Shown piece by piece: positions 1-10,049 of a DNA stretch of 64,000 bases (position 1 is its first letter; every line of letters starts with the position of its first letter). Position numbers and translations under genes: made by a program. Origin of the DNA: Turritopsis dohrnii. Its lineage: Eukaryota > Cnidaria > Hydrozoa > Anthoathecata > Oceaniidae. The notes under the pieces are model-generated. The model saw only the letters and a program-made list of their open reading frames with translations, did no database searches and was not told the DNA's origin. The stretch lies in the NCBI GenBank assembly GCA_027922465.2, contig BQMF02000372.1, positions 186,001 to 250,000 of the forward strand, in the 5' to 3' direction.

Positions 1-419
1 GCCGGACCCGGAAATCAGTAAGAATTCAAATAACCTTCTTATCATTATCATTCTTCAATTATTAACAAAAGATAATTTCTTATTATAGTTGCAGTATATA
101 CCAGATTCTTGCGGGAACAGCTGGCCCGAGGAGGGCCAACCACCGATGCCGCCCTCGGTTCGTGGGTGCGGCATGGAGGGGTTTTTCTCCCTCCAGACCA
201 AACCCGCGGTAGGGGCCGGGGGCAGAACCGCAATAACCACAGGCCGCGGCCATACTAAATGTTTGTGTTTGTGTTTTTTATGTTTTGTTTTTTTGTTTCA
301 TGTTGTTTTATGTTTCATGTTTGTTGAATTATAAATGTTGAATTATAAATCTTCTTCGGTTCTTTTCTTGATTCCCCTCTTTCCATGCCATTATATTTTT
401 TGTGAACTCTTTTGGGGGA
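1..419. other. Stretch without a recognised gene
   Basis: Short open frames occur on both strands but none resembles a known protein. Positions about 120-250 are clearly richer in G and C than the surrounding AT-rich DNA, which suggests a piece of some repeat, but I cannot name it. Confidence 0.3.
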
Positions 420-800
420 GGCATCCTGAACATGGCTGGCGAGCGACGTCATCAAAATCTTCGAACGATGATATCTCTGTAACGGTTGATCGTAGCGGAA
501 CGATCCCATACATTTTTTTGATCAGTTTTTCGAGCTCTACAACATGGGCACACTTATTATTGCCAATTACTTAATTTTATTTTGCGTGAACTCAAGGCAG
601 GCTGAACATGGGCATTTTCTTGCTCAGAATTTCGAGCTCTACTTTCCATTGTCAATTCGTTGATTCTATTTTTCATGAACTCTTTTCGAGCTCTACACGA
701 TGGTAACACTTTCCATTATCAATTCCTGAATTCCAATATTCGTGAACTCATTGGGAGGTGACACAACGCATACTGAACATGAGTGGCGAGCGACGCCGCC
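420..800. repeat. Degenerate complex repeat with Helitron-internal segment
   Basis: Near-identical 30-base segments containing TGGCGAGCGACG occur at about 420-449 and 768-798 and bracket the block. Between them the motif TTTCGAGCTCTAC recurs at about 529, 637 and 686, each followed by a diverged copy of the same sequence. Positions 447-543 closely match the interior of the short Helitron at 48835-49392 in the same orientation. The block is probably an old Helitron-derived or composite repeat. Confidence 0.55.
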
Positions 801-1029
801 TTGGCGGCTAGTATAATATAATTTTCATAATGTTTTGTAGCCGTTCAATATGTTTTGAACAAGTATCAAATGAAACAAATGCTGTTGTTGTTATTGGCAT
901 TTACAATTAAATTTGTCAAATTTCAACTTGTATCTATTTCTATTTATTTATTAGTCCTTACTTTGTATTTCAATTTGAACATTACTTCATTACCTCAATA
1001 AAAACCTGTTACAAACACTCTGATGAGTA

Positions 1030-1611
1030 CTAGCTTGGGTTATACCACACAGACTCCTCTAATTGTCTGCTTATTAGCTCAGGAAGGATGCATGTTTTCC
1101 AAAATTGATCACATTTCTCATACATTTGGTTCACAAAAGTATCCTCTCTGTCCACATTGATGATTACACATTCTCCTAGTGTCCACACCACAAAATGACA
1201 AAATAAAGTGTCACTGACTGCCGTTTCGTGTTGAACTTGAAAATAGTAATTGTGAGTGTTTTTAAGAAAATAGCCTGATTCACTCTTTTCAATGTAAAAC
1301 ATGCTAGTTGCTATCTCTGCATTAAGAGAGTTTTCACCCAAAGAATATGTGCATTTCACCTCCACAACTCCATACCCACAGCAAGAACAGAACGTAACAC
1401 TGTCTGGCGAGGCTCCATACCAAGGTTTATTTTTTGACACAAAGAGCCCAATGGACTCAACTTGAATATCTTCGTGCAACGGTACTATGTCATAAAGCAC
1501 TTTCTCTGTACAAGGGTTACCGGAGCATACATTTTTAAAGAAATTAATTCCGTGCTTTTCATGTTGTGGACCCCATTTCAGAGCTGGTGCCCTTATTTCA
1601 ACTGTGTTCAC
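1030..1611 (-). CDS. YqaJ-type recombinase/exonuclease domain protein (fragment)
   Basis: The 193-residue frame has the order of a YqaJ (lambda-exonuclease-like, PD-(D/E)XK) nuclease: ALKWGPQHEKHG near the start, an aspartate at residue 70 (motif PWYGASPD), and glutamate/lysine at residues 84 and 86 (VVEVKC), followed by the YYFQVQ helix. These are the residues that bind metal in the family, which degrades DNA ends. In animals such domains usually sit in mobile-element or viral-derived proteins rather than as stand-alone genes. Full family proteins are longer at the N-terminus, so this is probably a last exon or a truncated copy. The first methionine lies in a segment that is duplicated at 4808-4932. 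Activity is untested. Confidence 0.6.
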   Translation of the reverse strand: MNTVEIRAPALKWGPQHEKHGINFFKNVCSGNPCTEKVLYDIVPLHEDIQVESIGLFVSKNKPWYGASPDSVTFCSCCGYGVVEVKCTYSLGENSLNAEIATSMFYIEKSESGYFLKNTHNYYFQVQHETAVSDTLFCHFVVWTLGECVIINVDREDTFVNQMYEKCDQFWKTCILPELISRQLEESVWYNPS

Positions 1612-1703
1612 TTGACAGATTTTTCTGACAAGTGTATATCATGAAAATGGTGATAAATATCAAACAGCAGTCTGTTCTATACGATGAGTATTATATTCTA
1701 AAA
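1578..1703. repeat. Duplicated segment, copy 1 (partner 4808-4932)
   Basis: About 125 bases are almost identical to 4808-4932, including the 5' coding end of the YqaJ frame and the non-coding sequence upstream of it. The two copies have the same orientation and differ at only a few positions, so the duplication is fairly recent. Confidence 0.8.
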
Positions 1704-2464
1704 CTAGAAGCCTCAGGGCTTGAACAATTTCTGCATCAGGCCTAGAGGAAATAGCTTTAGGCTAATTTTTCAAGATATCTGAATGACTATCCATTCTGTT
1801 CTTGTTGCGTACGTGAGAACAGATCTATCACAATTCCAAAAGTATGACTTATGGTTCACATGAAGAATAAAATGATATTCGATAGAAGTGAACCAAAATC
1901 ATTTGAAAATCAAGGAAAAATCAGGGAAAAATCTGCAAGTTACTACCAACTTTAATATCAGGACGTTCTAATTGTTATTTGTGCACACCTTCCAAATTTT
2001 GTCAGAAATGTGAATTCGGTAATATATTTAAATAAACATTGTTGGTAATATATATTTGAATAAAATTGTTCATAACTTGCATTAATAGGAGCAGGAGAAA
2101 CTTGGGCATTTCAAAGATTTTAATCCATGATATTTAACAGGATTACAAGAAGATAAAAATTATATACATAACTTAAATCAGCATAACATACAATACAAAA
2201 ATCTATTTCTACTTAACCTGCCAGTGGCGGATACAGAGGTTAGCCGCAACCTGTGTAGGGGAGTGTTAGCAATTCAAACATAAAAGAAAAAGGTTCAAAT
2301 AACCCCATTGATAATATGAACTGAATTCACAACTTATGTTAATGCGCTTCTCCACAAGTTGCGACTACACTCTAGATCCACAACTGTCTGCATATTACCA
2401 CTTCTTTGGTGTCTATAAATAACACCAATGTGCACGAAAAGACAAATGACACAATGAAACTTTG
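1704..2464. other. Intergenic, nothing recognised
   Basis: AT-rich sequence with scattered stops. A short phrase near 2222 (AGTGGCGGATACAGAGG) resembles ends of common interspersed repeats but has no visible partner. Confidence 0.3.
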
Positions 2465-2466
2465 TT

Positions 2467-2880
2467 AAGGGGATTTTTTTTGCGTGGATTAATTTTTGCG
2501 AGTCAAGGTTTGAGAGCGTTTCGCGTGGATTAATTTCAGTCAGACCTTCTAAAGGAAAATGTTTGGATTTATATTTGCAAATGGGCACAAAGTGCAATGT
2601 GTGTACTTTATAATATAGCTTAGAAGTAACAGTAAAAATCAGCATTTCCATGCCTGCCACATTGCAAAACCAATCGGTGCTTGATAAGTACAAGGAAATA
2701 GTTAATACATTAAAGGTACACAGAGCCAAAAAATGAGCAAATAAAATCATGAAATTTGGCGTGGATTTATTTTCGTGAATCGTTCATGTCTTGACGTTTT
2801 GCGTGGATTTATTTTTTGCGAATTTGGCCAAATTTCGCAAAAGTTGCAAAACTTAATCCACGCAAAAAAAAAAATCCCCT
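2467..2880. mobile_element. MITE with TIRs and TA flanks
   Basis: The left end AGGGGATTTTTTTTGCGTGG is matched in inverted orientation at the right end (to 2880). TA dinucleotides flank both ends (2465-2466, 2881-2882), as expected for a Tc1/mariner-type target duplication. The 414-base element has no transposase. The open frame on its minus strand is not credible coding sequence. Confidence 0.75.
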
Positions 2881-3068
2881 TAAGTTATTGTGTCATGGAA
2901 CATGTAACACTCCAAATTTTCACAAGGCTTTAGCGATCTCATTTTATGTATATAATTGGTTGGATTCTAATCATCATCCAAAATTTCTTTTCCTCTGACA
3001 TATATCCAAACTAAATCATTGTGCCTCCATTGACGGTTTGCAGGATTATTTTGAACAATGTCATCTTA

Positions 3069-3831
3069 AGGCTCAAATAGACGGTACAATTTTCTAGATC
3101 AATTTTCTAAAAATAATATTGATCGGAATATTGTTGAAAAAACTACACGTAACAATTCAAATTTCATTATTTTAATTGATTTGAAATTTTTGAAAACATA
3201 CACACAGCAATATACAAAACAATATGAGCAACAATTTATATGCTCATATCGCGCACCATGAGTGACTGTGAAGAAGAAATAATACTGAGTTCGTTATTAT
3301 TTTGCAGTGGATTTATCCTCTGCAGCCAAAGAAAAATAAGAAGAAAACGGAAGGTATGGGTGAAGGATTGGCTCCTTCATAGAAATAAAAGAGGAGCGTA
3401 CAATACTATTTTAAATGAATTACGTTTGTCTGACTTTGAGAGTTTCAGAAGTTACTTAAGAATGAATACTGACACATTCGAGGTAAACACATTTGTTTAT
3501 GTTTTCGTTTTGATTTCCTTCTTTGCAAGTTTTCAAATACTAATCAGAACGTTTAAAATGAATAGAACATCGAGCACGATCTTCAAAACTGGTAAAAACA
3601 AAAGGGTGCACGTGGGTCTTCTTTGAAATAAAATTGATCCGTAGTGAATAAAATCAAACCAGTTTGATATTATTCAAATCAATTTTGAATATTGATTTGT
3701 GTGTTTGCGTCATGATTATATTATTGGTTTGTAATTTTTAAACAAAATACACATTGCAATTCAGGATCAATATTAGATCAATATTATTTTTAGAAAATTG
3801 ATCTAGAAAATTGTACCGTCTATTTGAGCCT
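3069..3831. mobile_element. Short Harbinger-type DNA transposon
   Basis: Terminal inverted repeats of about 60 bases begin AGGCTCAAATAGACGG and are nearly perfect. A TTA duplication flanks the element (3066-3068 and 3832-3834), matching PIF/Harbinger's three-base TWA target. At 763 bases it is far too short for both Harbinger genes, so it is an internally deleted copy that keeps part of the transposase (next entry). Confidence 0.85.
3258..3490 (+). pseudogene. Harbinger transposase N-terminal fragment
   Basis: From the methionine at 3258 the frame reads an acidic start, then a basic stretch (RKIRRKRKVWVKDWLLHRN) followed by GAYNTILNELR and SFRSYLRMNTDTFE. This is the usual N-terminal order of Harbinger-type transposases, upstream of the DDE domain. 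Similarity stops at about 3482, where GAGGTAAAC could be an exon end. The DDE catalytic domain is absent from the element. The whole fragment lies inside the TIRs at 3069-3831, which supports the family call independently. Confidence 0.65.
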
Positions 3832-3834
3832 TTA

Positions 3835-4768
3835 AATTCTTTTAAATGTGAATTTAAAACTAATCAGTTCCACACAAGTGATAGCTTGACCGAGCATTGT
3901 ACAGTGATGAATAATTTGAAACAGTCCGGAATTCCCCAAATTACTCTTTTGTTTAATTTATTACGGCTTTTCAATTCACTATGACGTTTCGGAGCCACAA
4001 AAGCACACCAATATCTTGCACATGTTTATACTTTCAGTATGTATGTATGTTTGGGTCAATTCATTCACTAATGATTTGTGCTGCTATGACAATTTCATTT
4101 GTTTATTTTTTTTTTCAATAACTTCAACTTTCGGTGTAATATTTATCAAATTAAATGAACATGTTTCATGCATTTATTGACGTATTCACCAGTAATTTTT
4201 TGATACTATAATACTTTTCTGCTGTGATATTGGAAGTTTTTTTCACAGCAAAGTTTCGTTTACTATCAAACCTTCACCTTCTTTTTCAAGAATTTTTCCC
4301 AGAGTCAGCTAAACATCAATATTTCCTCCATATGGAATGTTCTTATGATTATATTTCGATTGCAATAGTAGATAAAGTCTTAAAACTCTTCTTCAAAGCT
4401 TCTACCTACAATTTCTTCAAAACATAAACCAACGGTTCGGTGTGTATATTTTACTGACTTTTTAAAGAAATTTTAAAGATAATTGAATTGGGAAGTTTTA
4501 AATATAAAACGGCTAAAATAACTTCTAAAAGTATTTGAAAAGTATAAAAAGCTTATTATTTTTTGCGAATTATTATTGAAAGTGGCCTTTTTGTATTACA
4601 TTTTGCATAGAGTTTTGGGTCTGTCATTAACTATTCTGAATAAACAAACAATCCGAAATCCGACGGACTTTACGAAAAACGGCAAAAAACTGTTACGGAG
4701 AGAGTTAGATAGATAGAATGTCTAAATCAAACAATTTCCTTCGCTAAGGTGCGGAAATTGAACAAATT
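3835..4768. other. Intergenic, nothing recognised
   Basis: AT-rich DNA with no coding similarity, tRNA or clear repeat that I could identify. Confidence 0.3.
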
Positions 4769-4978
4769 AAAGGGTAAAATATAAACAAATACAAAGTATA
4801 TATATTTCAGAGCTGGTGCCCTTATTTCAACTGTGTTCACTTGACAGATTTTTGTGACAAGTGTATATAATGAAAATGGTGATAAATATCTAACAGCAGT
4901 CTGTTCTCTACGATGAGTATTATATTCTAAAACAAATGCTAGTTTCTAAAGGGTAAAATATAAATAAATACAAAGTTG
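4769..4978. repeat. Inserted copy of the YqaJ-upstream segment, flanked by direct repeats
   Basis: Copy 2 of the duplicated segment (4808-4932) lies between two roughly 30-base direct repeats starting GGGTAAAATATAAA at about 4770 and 4949. The repeated flank is much longer than a normal transposon target duplication, which suggests repair-mediated or templated insertion. Confidence 0.65.
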
Positions 4979-5480
4979 CTCAAACGCTATATATACAAGC
5001 CTTTTTCCTTTTTTTTTTTTGCCGGTTTGATTCTGGATCGATACAGAATCCCCAACATTTAAAGCTTTCAGAGGCGCAACTGTGTCTACTTGATTTGATC
5101 GTTTGTATCTGTTCATAAAAGTGTTTTCTCGCACATTAGCAAGTTCTAACCAATGTTTTCGAAACTGTGTAGGTGGTGGAAGATGATCGTTCAAGGGTCG
5201 ACCGAACAAAAGTTCTGCAGGTGACACTCTTATATCGGGTGCAGGGGTATTACGATGAATCAATAATGCCTTTACAACTGCGTTAACGTCCTGCCATGTG
5301 GAAGAGGTCAGCGACAGATTGTTGGAAAGGATATGTTGGCAATATTGGTTCTGTTGATGGTTTCTTGTTGTTTGATGGGGCACTTTGGTTGCATCTACGA
5401 CATTGGTTTCTACGATTTTGTATTTGCGATCTCATTCTTGGCCAGAAGAATCTTCTTTGGGGGTTAGATTTCATTGATCC
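4946..5480 (-). pseudogene. Ty3/gypsy integrase with catalytic core deleted
   Basis: The zinc-binding end (RNQCRRCNQSAP) and the lead-in PFQQSVADLFHMAGR are present to about 5285. The frame then jumps directly into sequence from after the core (AVVKALLIHRNTP, AELLFGRPLNDHLPPP), followed by the C-terminal domain. The D,D(35)E core of roughly 120 residues is absent at the junction near 5283-5310. An internal deletion, not point decay, therefore removed catalysis. Confidence 0.75.
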
Positions 5481-5587
5481 TACTCCTTGGTAGCTGATGT
5501 GTAAACTGTTCGAGTATCTATTGACGGAGGTCTTGCGGTATTAAGATGGGTCTATCGAGAAAAACGAGGTGATTGATGCAATATAAA

Positions 5588-7180
5588 TCATTTCTGATGT
5601 TCCAGTATTCTGTTAAGTATGGTGGTAAACTGTCCTTGTTTTGTGGGAAACCTCTCTATCATAGCTCGTAAACCTTGATATGCGGGGTCATGTGATACCA
5701 CTTGAGATATGTTATCTAATGAGTATTCGTTACGGAATTGAAGATGGGCGGCCGCCAATACTGCACTTTCTATTTCGTCGATGCTGTGTTCATCTGTTGC
5801 AGTTGGTGGAATTCTTGACATAGCATCAGCTCCAGTGTTGCTAGTTCCTGGTATAGCGATAACGTGGAATTTGTACATTAGTGATTTTTCTCTAATGTTC
5901 AACAGTCTTAAGTTTTTTATTTCGTTTAAATCACAGTTGTTGAAAATACGAATGAGTGGTTTGTGATCTACAGCCACTATAAGGTTGTGGCAGCCCATGA
6001 CAAACAGCTCAAAAAGTAATGCTAGCGCTTCTCCTACGATAGGAGCATATCGACTTTCTGCAGGCGTCGTGAATCTCGAACCTGCATAGACAATTTTCCA
6101 GTGGTCTTCCTCACAGGAAGGGTCAACAGTAGTACAAAAACAATGTTTCTGAAGGAGCGTAAAGCGGATTCCACTCTCCGACCGGTCTGTGGTTAAACAT
6201 ATTCGTCGTTGTTTCAAATGTTTGAACTCCGTCGTTGATACTACCCAGGATTTCCATTTTGTAACGTTGAAATAATGTCTCAAGTGTGTCGTCCCAATAA
6301 AATTTGCTGTCATGTTTCAAGAGTTTGCGGAATGGAGACATGATTGGTGCATGGGCAAAAGCGTATGAGGCTTGGTTTACTAGCCCAAACCACGATCTGA
6401 CTCCAGTAATGTTTCTGGGTGTTGGGAAGTTTTTGATGGCATCTAATAGTTTACGATTCGGTTTGTATCCGTCGGAAGTTATGTCGAATCCGGCGAATTC
6501 AACAGTATCTTCTGCAAAGTGGAACTTGTCTGGGTTGAATACTACGCCGTTCTCTCCACAAAGTTTAATGTATTTCATCGTATGCCAAAAGGCTGTTCCA
6601 ATATTATTGTCCCATAATAAGGAGTCATCTACACATCGACGTACACGAGGGAAATCCTTTGTAATATCATTGAATCATTTGGTGTAACCATCGTTCGATC
6701 CGTGGAAGCCCTGTGTGGCGCGGAGGTAGCGATATCTCCTCCATTCAGTGATGAAAGTGGTCATCAACCAATCGAACGCTGTGATATCCATTCCAGGCGT
6801 GTAGTGTAGTTTTCTTTGTGTTGGTCGGTACCATGCTGACAATATTGATTGGTGATAATGTGTAGTGCGTTTCCCGTTTTGTTGCGGAGTTGAAGCTTTG
6901 TAAGTCCACGGTGCGGTGTGGGGTCCCGTTCTTCTTTGGTATGGATATCATGCATAAACACCACGCCATAGGAGTTCCATTGGGTACGGGTTCAATGATT
7001 CCAAGGGTGACGTCATCATCGAGTTGGTGTTTGATTTTCTATAAATGTTATTTTCATAGGTTCCACGGACATTACCTGTAGGCTTTGGCGAGTACACGTA
7101 TTGAAAGCGCATCTGGTGTAACCTTGTTTTATCCAATTTTCCAGTTGATCCTTGTATTCTGGTGTGGCCGGTGTGACTAA
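5588..7180 (-). pseudogene. Ty3/gypsy reverse transcriptase-RNase H, frameshifted
   Basis: Fragments follow family order: a pre-RT segment with LGIIEPVPNGTP, then KKNGTPHRTVDLQ (fingers), DAWNGYHS-like sequence with substitutions, the polymerase motif as CVDD (about 6623-6634) instead of the usual YVDD, and the thumb region. RNase H follows with VAVDHKPLIRIF and GADAMSRIP at its end, just before integrase. At least four frame changes separate these parts, so no polymerase can be made. Domain order and motifs make the family call firm; the clade within Ty3/gypsy is not determined. Confidence 0.85.
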
Positions 7181-7380
7181 ACAGTCAAGTTACAAGCATC
7201 AAAGAAACCATTGCTAAAGTCCTCGACAAAGATACCACATTAGGTGAAAGGATACGAACACTATTCCGTGAACAAGGTATAACAATCGTTAGCGTTCTGA
7301 CAGCGTTTGGTATGTTAAGTAGGTTGGTATGTGTTAAGTAGGTTGGTATGTGCGGTAGGTTGGTTAAGTTGGTTAAGTCA
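7180..7380 (+). other. Short unidentified reading frame and GT-rich repeat
   Basis: Bases 7186-7316 are open on the plus strand and encode about 43 residues including LGERIRTLFREQGITI and VSVLTAFGM, which has the look of a real amphipathic protein segment, but I cannot assign it. It ends in short imperfect repeats of GTTAAGTAGGTTGGTATGT at about 7313-7378. It may be another viral or element remnant next to the viral block. Confidence 0.35.
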
Positions 7381-7504
7381 AAATTTATGGGCTCTGATTG
7401 TAGGGGTTGGGGGGCTTGATCTATACGTACCTTGTGACTAGACGGTAACCACCTGAAGGTGTATATGTTACATGTACGTGTAACATAATTTTTGTTGATG
7501 GTCT

Positions 7505-7927
7505 TCATCTTTCAAAATACCACACAGCTCCACCAATTCCAAACATACTCAGAGCTATAAAAACCAATTCCCTTTCATGTTGATCATGACTCGGTGTATA
7601 AAAGTCGCTCAATACAGGCTCCCTTGGTAATGGTTCAAGGGGTTTATCAAACACCCTATTGTACCCTCTCATTGCATCATTTAGCTCTACGAACTTAGTC
7701 TCAGCCTTCTTTTCGAGCAATAGTTGTTTATTGATGAAATCGATCTTTTCCTGTCGTTTTTGCTGCCATTCAATCTGTGCTTTTTGTAATTTTTCTATGG
7801 CTAAATCATGACGTTTTCTTTAATTATCGATTCTGTCTTTGGATAAACTTGAAAACAGATAGCTTGATCCTGTGAAAGCCAAAGCCTTAGCTAAAGCTCC
7901 GCCTAACATCATTGCGATAGAAGCCAT
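7505..7927 (-). pseudogene. Viral small protein with two hydrophobic segments, one in-frame stop
   Basis: Starting at 7927, a glycine/alanine-rich hydrophobic N-terminus (MASIAMMLGG, then LAFTGSSYLF) is followed by a basic, probably coiled segment and a C-terminal membrane segment (VFIALSMFGIGGAVWYF). One TAA stop interrupts the frame at about 7820; otherwise the frame is continuous to 7505. The start lies three bases after the stop of the upstream gene at 7930, viral-style packing. Function unknown; a virion membrane or minor capsid role would fit. Confidence 0.6.
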
Positions 7928-7929
7928 AT

Positions 7930-8157
7930 TTAGATATTGATATTTTCAGGCAAAATCTTTTGTTTGATTAAGTATTCCTTTGTCACTTCACTAGCGGTGA
8001 TAATGGCAACTAGTTTTCCCGTATCTTCCAAGTCGAACTTTTGAATTAAGGGAGGTGTCATTTTTAATACCTTTTTTCCTAGCATAGAGTAGCCGATAGC
8101 GAAAACGCAGACGACTGATGCGTGATATAAATCGTTGACGATACTTTTCTTGTCCAT
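7930..8157 (-). CDS. Viral small hydrophobic protein, unknown function
   Basis: Seventy-five residues, apparently unbroken. The middle (VVCVFAIGYSMLGKKVL) could span a membrane; the C-terminus is charged. It is tightly packed before the next minus-strand gene (start 7927) and belongs to the same gene run as the capsid and ATPase. I recognise no domain. The open state of such a short frame is not by itself proof of selection. Confidence 0.5.
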   Translation of the reverse strand: MDKKSIVNDLYHASVVCVFAIGYSMLGKKVLKMTPPLIQKFDLEDTGKLVAIITASEVTKEYLIKQKILPENINI

Positions 8158-8239
8158 CTTTGTTACATATATTGCGAGATTATATATTGCGAGATTATCC
8201 TTTTATTCCATTTCATGTTTATTGATTTTCACCGGTATT

Positions 8240-8542
8240 TTAGATTTTTGTGGAAGGGGGGGTGGATGGTGACCCATGGGATAATATTTGCTCTTTCTTT
8301 TTATACACAAAATAAGCAAATCCACCAACTAAACCGAGAGCTATTATTCCACCATAGGTTTAGTTCATAGGTTGTTCGTTTGGTTTGGTGAGAGAGTCCT
8401 CGGGCTTCTCCACTTCTTTTTGAGGTGACACTTGTTTTATTTCTTCTCGTTTTTTACGGTTGTATTCTGCCAACCTCTTACCCGCTTCAACCTTTTTCGG
8501 GTTCTTCGTTGTCACTTGAATGGGAGTCTGTTCCTCTGACAT
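8240..8542 (-). pseudogene. Viral small membrane protein with in-frame stop before the membrane segment
   Basis: The N-terminal part (MSEEQTPIQ..., then a lysine/glutamate-rich region) ends at a TAA at about 8360. Beyond the stop the same frame continues with a clear membrane segment (IIALGLVGGFAYFVY) and a short polar tail to about 8240. The stop therefore removes exactly the anchor. The start overlaps the end of the upstream gene by about 56 bases. Function unknown; part of the viral block. Confidence 0.6.
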
Positions 8543-9131
8543 TTTTATTATGTGCTGTATTTATATTATCATCGGATTTATTTAAATTTATTCCATTAAG
8601 GTAATGCCTCCCGGTAATAAGTCCAACACTGAGTGGTGCTAATAATGAGCCGAATTTATAATATAAGTCACATGCAAATCTTTGAAGGGCAGAGTTTAAG
8701 AAGGGATCAGTTTCCAGGTCATTGCTCAATGCATCTTGATTGTTTATTCCTAACGTTGCACAAGCCCCCATCGAATAAATGCGTATTAGTGATTACCCCA
8801 AGGATTTTACCATTTGACCTGATAGTTTAGCCTCGTAGATACTAAAAAGTTTTTTTACCTCTTCATCTTTGAGTTTGTTAATTTGCTCTTCCGTGTACAT
8901 TTTCCCTAAGTATAGCTTGCTATTTCCAGTTAAGACACACTCTAGCAATTTTTGCTTTTTACCATCTGAAGGTGGTGGTGGGAATTCACCTGGAATATCG
9001 TAGCTGATTAAATTATCGATCGCTGTTTCCGCCATTTTTATTAGGGAGAGGTATTTTTTTAATACAGAATAAAAGCAAAATAGCGAGACCAGCAGTATGC
9101 TTAATAACATGAAGTTGACATATTCTATCAT
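8487..9131 (-). pseudogene. Viral structural-type protein, one nonsense mutation
   Basis: A frame from 9131 (or, more likely, the internal methionine at 9035, MAETAIDN) runs to 8487 with a single in-frame TAA at about 8800. Upstream of 9035 the frame adds a hydrophobic stretch (FMLLSILLVSLFCFY) that may or may not be translated. Downstream parts include GEFPPPPSDG, a region after the stop rich in hydrophobic residues, and LLAPLSVGLITGRHYL. The frame is otherwise unbroken on both sides of the stop, so one mutation inactivated it. I recognise no enzymatic domain; its place in the capsid/ATPase gene run suggests a virion protein. Confidence 0.6.
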
Positions 9132-9177
9132 TTTGTTATGTTCGTTTTGTTATGTTCGTTATAATTTTCTTATATTC

Positions 9178-9300
9178 TCTTATAATTTTGCTGTAATTTG
9201 CTGTACAAGAGTTTGCTATCTTCTTATAATTTTGCTGTAATTTGCTGTATAAGAGTTTGCTATCTTCTTATAATTTTGTTATAATTTGCTGTACAGCACT
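9178..9300. repeat. 44-bp tandem repeat between viral genes
   Basis: About 2.7 copies of a 44-base AT-rich unit (TATAATTTTGCTGTAATTTG at 9181, 9225 and 9269). It lies between the end of the ATPase gene and the start of the next viral gene, where a promoter would be expected. Role unknown. Confidence 0.7.
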
Positions 9301-9359
9301 GCTATAGCACTCTTATAACAGTCTTGCAAGTCTTATATTTTTGTTACAAGAGTCATGTA

Positions 9360-10035
9360 ACAAATAACGTCAACCTGTTCAGCAAATCGCATACGTTCTT
9401 GGGTGTTCCATTCTCATGACTAGGCATGCGTGTTTCCCTCCTTTCAGTTTTTCCTTGACATCTTTCAATTCTTCTTGTGTCTCAATGACATTGTTCTCTT
9501 CATGAATGGTGGTTAGATCGTTTCTATCTTTTGGATAACACACATATAACATTTTAGCTTGCCGTTGTAAATTTTTAGGTATAGCCGTGTATGACTGTGT
9601 GAGTAACCATAGCGAATGATTTCGATGGCGACCACTAATTGCCAACTCGAGCAAAGGCTGTCTCTTTTTGTCTAATTTTTCATCAGCTATTATATCATCA
9701 ATCAGAAATAAGGTTTTATATCCGGCACAGAAAAAGTCCATTTCCTTAATCCATTCATACAAAGATCCTTCCGGCTCAATTAAAATCACATAGCTGTCAT
9801 TCCAGAACCACTTCCGATCTCTGTAAGTCTGATTCCACCTCAAGGTGGGACATATAATCACGATGAAATCAAAGTGATCATAGTAATAGTTTTCTAATAA
9901 TTTTACAACATGGGCAGTTTTACCGCATGATGTTGGTCAACGAATAATGCTGTGTGAGGCTCTTTCATGTAAAGTGTGTCCATTTTAGTAATATAATGCA
10001 GACATAAATTGACCGTTTTGTATGTTTAATTGAGC
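9360..10035 (-). pseudogene. Viral genome-packaging ATPase (FtsK/HerA, A32-like), frameshifted
   Basis: The long open part (9861-9379) contains a Walker B-like hydrophobic strand ending in acidic residues (YKTLFLIDDIIAD), followed by SGRHRNHSLWLLTQSY, typical of the sensor region of A32-like packaging ATPases, which pump viral DNA into capsids. The P-loop lies just upstream (about 9905-9945) but in a different frame: a single-base change within it separates the N-terminal part, which starts at 10035, from the rest, so the protein cannot be made as is. The start codon follows the capsid gene in the ancestral arrangement; a Helitron (10050-11037) now separates them. Confidence 0.75.
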
Positions 10036-10049
10036 GTCCATTATCTATA

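Larger units (their letters stand above)
4946..7180 (-). mobile_element. Degenerate Ty3/gypsy retrotransposon, pol remnant
   Basis: On the minus strand the order is reverse transcriptase, RNase H, integrase, the standard Ty3/gypsy order. Neither gag/protease nor long terminal repeats were found. The left edge abuts the YqaJ-segment duplication and the right edge ends at about 7180, next to the viral block. The reading frame is broken many times. Confidence 0.85.

Noticed and set aside
2334..2750. 138-residue minus-strand open frame
   Set aside because: Overlaps the MITE at 2467-2880 and has no domain or splice support.
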